Positions 59,777 through 64,000 of a stretch of 64,000 nt of DNA are shown here, piece by piece. The position numbers and the translations under genes are program-made. Origin of the DNA: an uncultured Pelagibacteraceae bacterium (GTDB taxonomy: Bacteria > Pseudomonadota > Alphaproteobacteria > Pelagibacterales > Pelagibacteraceae); assembly GCA_902569185.1 (NCBI GenBank), contig CACFTH010000002.1:55723-119722 (forward strand), given 5' to 3'. Within the stretch, counting starts at the first letter, position 1, and each line of letters opens with the position of its first letter. The notes under the pieces were generated by a model. It ran no database searches, was not told where the DNA came from, and was given only the letters and a program-made list of their open reading frames with translations.

Positions 59777-61119
59777 TATGCAGCAACTACACTTTCTACA
59801 TGTTCTTTTACACCAAATAAATTATTTTTGTTAAAATTATTTATTCTCACATTAATAATTTTTCCTATATCAGAATTAGTTACTTTTTCTATTATAACTG
59901 GGGTAAAATTTTCAAGTCTCCCAAAATAACTAGTTTGATTTTTCATTTTGTTTTCGACCAAAACCTTTTTTAATTTACCGACTTGATCACTATTTTCCTT
60001 GATTTGAATATCACTTAATAAATTTTGTAAAACAATAAGTCTTTTCTTTTGAATATACTCATTTATTGAATTTTGTTTTGATGTTGGTGTTCCAGGTCTT
60101 TTGTTATAAATAAATGAAAAAGAATTTAAAAATTTTATTTGTTTAACTAATGAAATTGTATCATTGAAATCTTTTTCAGTTTCACCAGGATATCCAACAA
60201 TAAAATCACTTGAAAATCTTATTTCTGGTCTCACAGATATTAAATTATTTATTTTAGCCAAATATTCCTCTCTAGTATGTTTCCTGTTCATAATCTTTAA
60301 AACTTTATTTGATCCACTTTGAACTGGTAAGTGGATAAAAGGTACTAGTTTTTTGGATTTTTTATGACACTGAATTAAATCACTAGTCATGTCATTTGGA
60401 TGAGAAGTTGTATATCTTATTCTTAACAAATCTTTAATATTTTCTAACTCAAATATTAAATCTGAGAGTTTAAAGACTTTACTATTATCAGTGAAAGAAT
60501 ATGCATTCACGTTTTGGCCCAAAAGGGTAATTTCTGAAACACCATTTGATACTAATTCATTTGCCTCTTTGATAATTTCTTTCATTGATCTTGAATATTC
60601 CGGTCCTCTTGTGTAAGGAACAACACAAAAATTACAAAATTTGTCACAACCTTCTTGTATAGTAATAAAAGATGATGTTTTAGAACTAGAATTTTTGATA
60701 TCGTTTAATCTATCAAATTTTTCAATTACATCAAAACTTGTCAAATTTAATTTATTTTTTCTTTTTTTGATCTTTTGTATAATTTTAGGAATGTTTTGAT
60801 AAGATTGTGGACCTATTACAGCATCTATGTAAGGTTCTCTATCGAGCATTTCGTTGTTTTCTGCCTGTGCAACACATCCTGTTATAAAAACTGTGGGTTT
60901 TTTTTTATTTTTGTATTTTTTTTTAAGGCGCCCTATGTCGTGATATACTTTTTCAGTAGCTTTTTCTCTTATATGGCAAGTGTTAAGAATATAACAATCA
61001 ACATCCTCTAGGTCTTTAGTTCTCTCATACCCAGTTTTTTTTAATAAATCGGCCAAACGATTACTATCGTATTCGTTCATTTGACAGCCAAAAGTTTTAA
61101 TATAAATTTTTTTAGACAA
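59776..61119 (-). CDS. miaB: tRNA-2-methylthio-N6-dimethylallyladenosine synthase
   Basis: 447 residues. The MTTase N-terminal domain binds one cluster via three spaced cysteines (FGCQMNEYDSNRL, LNTCHIREKA, TGCVAQ). The radical-SAM domain has GCDKFCNFCVVPYTRGPE (C-x3-C-x2-C), and a TRAM domain closes the protein (about 380-440). It methylthiolates A37 of tRNAs reading U-initial codons. In the conserved mur-miaB-phoH-ybeY order. Confidence 0.96.
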   Translation of the reverse strand: MSKKIYIKTFGCQMNEYDSNRLADLLKKTGYERTKDLEDVDCYILNTCHIREKATEKVYHDIGRLKKKYKNKKKPTVFITGCVAQAENNEMLDREPYIDAVIGPQSYQNIPKIIQKIKKRKNKLNLTSFDVIEKFDRLNDIKNSSSKTSSFITIQEGCDKFCNFCVVPYTRGPEYSRSMKEIIKEANELVSNGVSEITLLGQNVNAYSFTDNSKVFKLSDLIFELENIKDLLRIRYTTSHPNDMTSDLIQCHKKSKKLVPFIHLPVQSGSNKVLKIMNRKHTREEYLAKINNLISVRPEIRFSSDFIVGYPGETEKDFNDTISLVKQIKFLNSFSFIYNKRPGTPTSKQNSINEYIQKKRLIVLQNLLSDIQIKENSDQVGKLKKVLVENKMKNQTSYFGRLENFTPVIIEKVTNSDIGKIINVRINNFNKNNLFGVKEHVESVVAA

Positions 61120-61123
61120 GTTA

Positions 61124-61552
61124 TTAATTTTTTTTAATTTTTTGAGCGTACAATTCTAGTTTATGATCGATAAGTTTATAGCCTAATTTTTGGGCAACTT
61201 TTTTTTGAAGTTCTTCAATTTCTTTATCAACAAATTCTATTATTTCCCCTGTCTTAACATCAATTAAATGATCATGGTGTTCTTCGGTCAGAGGTTCATA
61301 TCTAGATTTACCCTCTTTAAAGTCATGTCTCTCAATTATTCCTGCCTCTTCAAAAAGTTTTACAGTTCTGTATACAGTGGCAATACTAATATTTTTATCT
61401 AATTCATTTACTCTTTTATGTAATTCATCTACATCAGGGTGATCCTTTGAACCATATGTTTGTTTTGAGTCAGACATAACTTTTGCGATTAGTCTTCTTT
61501 GGTCTGTTAATCTCACACCTTTGTCTTTACATTTATCTTCAATTTTACTCAT
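61124..61552 (-). CDS. Fur-family regulator, probably Mur-type
   Basis: 142 residues. The winged helix is DKGVRLTDQRRLIAKVM ... ISIATVYRTVKLFEEAGIIERHDF (about 10-75), and the metal site SRYEPLTEEHHDHLIDVKTGEIIEF. The C-terminal CxxC structural zinc pair of E. coli Fur is absent. The position before miaB is that of mur, the manganese-responsive Fur of alphaproteobacteria, so Mur is the better guess. It is distinct from the Irr gene at 45.5-45.9 kb. tsaB ends 11 bp upstream. Confidence 0.88.
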   Translation of the reverse strand: MSKIEDKCKDKGVRLTDQRRLIAKVMSDSKQTYGSKDHPDVDELHKRVNELDKNISIATVYRTVKLFEEAGIIERHDFKEGKSRYEPLTEEHHDHLIDVKTGEIIEFVDKEIEELQKKVAQKLGYKLIDHKLELYAQKIKKN

Positions 61553-61563
61553 TAATTGATAAT

Positions 61564-61947
61564 TTAACTTAAGTAGACAGGTTTAATCAAATTATTTTGT
61601 ATTAATTTATTTTTAATTAATAATTTGATATTTTTTGCATTAAAATCAGCCAAATCTTGGTCTTTATAACCATATAATTTTGATCCTTTGGATATTTTGA
61701 TGCCTTTGGCCACAGCAATAGAAATCCTTATTCCTGAAAAACTACCTGGCCCAACATTGACTATAATTGAGAAATCTTTGTCAATAATAGCTTTTTTTTG
61801 TTTAAGAAATTCAAATATATTGTTCACAAGTGTCTCGTTACTTCTTATATTGGTTTGAAGTTTTTTAAGAAAAAAATTATTATTAATATTTAAAGCAATA
61901 ACATTTTTTTTACCTGTGCAATTTATTATTAAAAAATCCTTTATCAT
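61564..61947 (-). CDS. tsaB: TsaB, internally shortened (t6A tRNA modification)
   Basis: 127 residues against about 220-230 in typical TsaB. The N-terminal ASKHA half is present (LIINCTGKKNVIALN, then SIIVNVGPGSFSGIRISIAVAKGIKI, the family's GPGSFTGLR motif at about 66-73). The text then runs within some 40 residues to the C-terminal tail KPVYLS, matching the PxYLR end of full-length TsaB. About 90 residues of the second subdomain are missing without a frameshift. It still has the surface normally used to bind TsaD. No rimI follows. Confidence 0.8.
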   Translation of the reverse strand: MIKDFLIINCTGKKNVIALNINNNFFLKKLQTNIRSNETLVNNIFEFLKQKKAIIDKDFSIIVNVGPGSFSGIRISIAVAKGIKISKGSKLYGYKDQDLADFNAKNIKLLIKNKLIQNNLIKPVYLS

Positions 61948-62965
61948 TTTATTTATAATAGTTTTAATATCTATTTTAAATAATTCAAACTCTTATGCAA
62001 AAAATATTGATGATTATGGAGTAATTTCATTAATGTACCATCGTTTTGAGGAAAATAAGTATCCATCTACAAACATTAAAATAAAAGATTTTAAAAGGCA
62101 TTTAGATTTAATTGAGGAAAACGACTTTAATTTCATTTCTCACAAAGAGTTTGTGGACGCAATAAATTCAAAAAATCTTGACAGGAAAATTTTGCTTACC
62201 ATTGATGATGGTTTTAAATCTTTCTACGAAAATGCTTGGCCAATTTTAAAACAAAGAAAAATACCTTTTATTATTTTTATAAATACTGAGACCATTGGTT
62301 CAAATGGTTATATGGATTGGCCTGAAATAAAAGAAATATCGTCATTCGAATTTGTACATATAGGAAATCACAGTCATACACATGATTATTTGGTAGATAA
62401 ATCTGATAAAGAAATAGAAGATGACCTAAAAACATCTATTAACATATTTAAAGAAAAACTTAATCATGAAACTAAGTTTTTTGCATATCCATTTGGTGAA
62501 TATAAAAACTCCTATATCGAAATAGTTAAAAATTTAGGATTTGAGTATGGTTTTGGACAACATTCGGGAGTAATGGATAAAACAAAAAGTATGTATGAAT
62601 TGCCAAGATTTCCGATTAATGAGAAATATGGAGAAGAAAAAAGATTCAAAACTTTATTAAATACAATTCCATTTCCATATTTAAAAATTTTACCTGAGGA
62701 GAAATATTTAAAACCAAAAAATAATCCCCCTAATGTAAAAATTATTTTTTATGAAAATGGGCCTAATTTGAAAAATGTAAATTGTTTCTCAAATGAGGAG
62801 GATAAATGGAGGAATTCAAAGATAAATTTCATTTCCAAAAATGAAATGGAAATACTTTTAGACGGAAAATTTGTGACAGAACGTGGCAGAATAAATTGTT
62901 CTTTGCGAGAAAATACGGGTGAATGGAGATGGCTTGGTATCCAGTTTGTTGTCTCAAATCTTTAA
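61916..62965 (+). CDS. Secreted polysaccharide deacetylase (NodB domain)
   Basis: 349 residues from a GTG at 61916, which gives a complete signal peptide (about 1-28, ending NSYA). The NodB homology domain spans about 35-225: the catalytic TIDDGFKSF carries the Asp pair, HSHTHDYL the metal-binding histidines and FAYPFGEY the Arg/Pro-type motif 3. The C-terminal domain (about 255-349) is unrecognised. It may deacetylate peptidoglycan or another envelope glycan. The 5' end overlaps the divergent tsaB start by 32 bp, so the two promoters lie within coding sequence. Confidence 0.85.
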   Translation: MQFIIKKSFIILFIIVLISILNNSNSYAKNIDDYGVISLMYHRFEENKYPSTNIKIKDFKRHLDLIEENDFNFISHKEFVDAINSKNLDRKILLTIDDGFKSFYENAWPILKQRKIPFIIFINTETIGSNGYMDWPEIKEISSFEFVHIGNHSHTHDYLVDKSDKEIEDDLKTSINIFKEKLNHETKFFAYPFGEYKNSYIEIVKNLGFEYGFGQHSGVMDKTKSMYELPRFPINEKYGEEKRFKTLLNTIPFPYLKILPEEKYLKPKNNPPNVKIIFYENGPNLKNVNCFSNEEDKWRNSKINFISKNEMEILLDGKFVTERGRINCSLRENTGEWRWLGIQFVVSNL

Positions 62966-64000
62966 CTAAAGTGTCAGAGTAGACGATTGATTTGAATTCA
63001 TCAAAACAGCATTATCAAAATCTGTAAGTTGGTTTTGATCAATTATTTTTTTTAAAACTTTTGTGTATTCTGAGCCAGTGGCTGCATAATTATAAAGATA
63101 TTGAACTAGCTCTAGACCAGATATTTTTTTATTTTGTTTACGTAACTCAGCTCTTTTTTTTCTAAATTCTGAATATCCTTTATGAGTATTTAAATTATTT
63201 TTGTAAGCTTGAACCGATGATCTTAAAATTGGAAATTTTAAAATTTTATGTGCTTGGTTCTTGTCTCTATCCAATGGGGCAATACCTTTTTTTCCCCAGG
63301 TCCATTGACCAAACATTGCATTACCTTCTAATGCAAATCTTGATGTTCCCCAGCCACTTTCTTTGGCTGCTTGCGCGATGGCGATTGAAACAGGCACGAT
63401 ATCCATTCTAATCTTTAATTCTGTTATATCCTCGTTTTTAATTCCATAATCCTCAAATCTTCTCTTTAACCAAACTTTCTCTCCCCTGGAATTATTTGGT
63501 TTCGCTAAAATTTTAAAAAGTTTTTTTCTATTTTCTAAAATTTTATTATTTTCATCAATTATAAGTGGCATAACAATTTTAATGAAAGTATTTTTTTTGG
63601 TAGTCGTGCTTTTGATTTTTTTAAGGTCTTTTGGTAATTTAGAGAGGTAAATGGGCTTAACCATTGCCCCAGTCCTAATACTTTTTAAATCATATTTTAA
63701 ATCCTCAAATAGATTTAATGTAACCTTAGTATCTAAACTTATATCTTGTTCATCAGAATTTTTTTTCTTTCTGTTATCAAGATTTTTTGAAATTTTATTG
63801 CTAGTTCCAAAGCTAGATTTATACTCTTTGGCAACATGTGTGAATTTAATTTCATCTGTGACAACTTTTATATAAGGCCTTATTCCAATTAGACTAGTTA
63901 TGAAACCTAAAAGTACTAAAGTTAAAACTATATTTGTTATAACTAGTTCTTTAAATTTTATCTCAGCAACTTGTTTTCTATTGAAACTATGAGCTGGCAA
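62966..64000 (-). CDS. Bax-like glucosaminidase-domain membrane protein (5' end at window edge)
   Basis: At least 344 residues, open to the right edge; the last codon in the window is TTG, so the true start may lie beyond it. A transmembrane segment (about 20-45) is followed by a linker (about 60-130) and a glucosaminidase domain (about 150-325), with the presumed catalytic Glu in IAIAQAAKESGWGTSRFALEGNAMFGQWTW, the motif shared by Bax and FlgJ-type hydrolases. It probably cleaves peptidoglycan in the periplasm. It abuts the deacetylase gene stop with no spacer. Confidence 0.85.
   Translation of the reverse strand: MPAHSFNRKQVAEIKFKELVITNIVLTLVLLGFITSLIGIRPYIKVVTDEIKFTHVAKEYKSSFGTSNKISKNLDNRKKKNSDEQDISLDTKVTLNLFEDLKYDLKSIRTGAMVKPIYLSKLPKDLKKIKSTTTKKNTFIKIVMPLIIDENNKILENRKKLFKILAKPNNSRGEKVWLKRRFEDYGIKNEDITELKIRMDIVPVSIAIAQAAKESGWGTSRFALEGNAMFGQWTWGKKGIAPLDRDKNQAHKILKFPILRSSVQAYKNNLNTHKGYSEFRKKRAELRKQNKKISGLELVQYLYNYAATGSEYTKVLKKIIDQNQLTDFDNAVLMNSNQSSTLTL

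Overview
This window is a very AT-rich, tightly packed stretch of chromosome from a streamlined alphaproteobacterium, most likely a free-living marine lineage of the SAR11/Pelagibacterales type. The evidence is alphaproteobacterial gene order (regA/regB, chvI/chvG-ahcY-tsaE-amgK-murU, irr-fabA-fabB-fabI, mutM-rpsT-dnaA, mur-miaB-phoH-ybeY-lnt-metK-nusA-infB), an F1-ATPase zeta inhibitor gene, hardly any spacer, many 1-30 bp gene overlaps, and repeated loss of single genes from otherwise canonical clusters. The species assignment is inference. I see no phage, insertion sequence, CRISPR array, rRNA or tRNA. About 62 protein genes fill the window, and the longest non-coding stretch is 259 bp (upstream of dnaA).

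Layout. 1-9.1 kb: partial dapA-family gene, a family 9 glycosyltransferase, a membrane J-domain protein, oligopeptidase B, a lipoprotein, a purine permease convergent with a purine phosphoribosyltransferase, an AlkA-type glycosylase, an EamA exporter, msrA and sseA. 9.1-13.1 kb: an RND efflux pair whose adaptor lacks the coiled-coil hairpin. 13.1-15.2 kb: a five-gene leftward run (cutA, VanZ-like, F1 inhibitor zeta, nuclease, lysozyme-like lipoprotein). 15.2-24.4 kb: gpmA, muropeptide recycling (murU, amgK), tsaE, ahcY, the ChvG/ChvI two-component system and polA. 24.5-32.2 kb: an ABC ATPase without a partner permease, bioY, then RegA and RegB flanking a four-gene polyamine operon (type III decarboxylase, deoxyhypusine synthase-like, AguB, AguA). 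32.2-38.3 kb: gyrB, dnaN, dnaA, rpsT, mutM, with no recF. 38.3-43 kb: ubiE, ubiB, coaBC, a MoeB-like E1 enzyme and an SH3 protein. 43-49 kb: DUF2061 and katG downstream of irr, then divergent fabA-fabB-fabI and a GNAT-like protein. 49-62 kb: a long leftward cluster for translation, transcription and RNA maturation (tsaB, mur, miaB, phoH, ybeY, lnt, metK, nusA, infB, rbfA, rpsO, pnp). 62-64 kb: a polysaccharide deacetylase and a Bax-like glucosaminidase cut by the window edge.

Most interesting points: (i) a near-perfect Irr box (ICE) lying over the -10 of a katG promoter, next to irr itself; (ii) an RND adaptor whose TolC-docking hairpin is cleanly deleted; (iii) a TsaB that has lost its middle but kept its C-terminal tail; (iv) systematic loss of rimI, corC, trmB, rimP, ylxR and truB from one cluster; (v) a terminator hairpin directly upstream of nusA that could act as an attenuator; (vi) regA, much GC-richer than everything around it including its partner regB; (vii) a 19-bp palindrome containing TATAAT that may drive a nearly leaderless ABC ATPase mRNA. 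I found no cluster that I would call a wholly new system.
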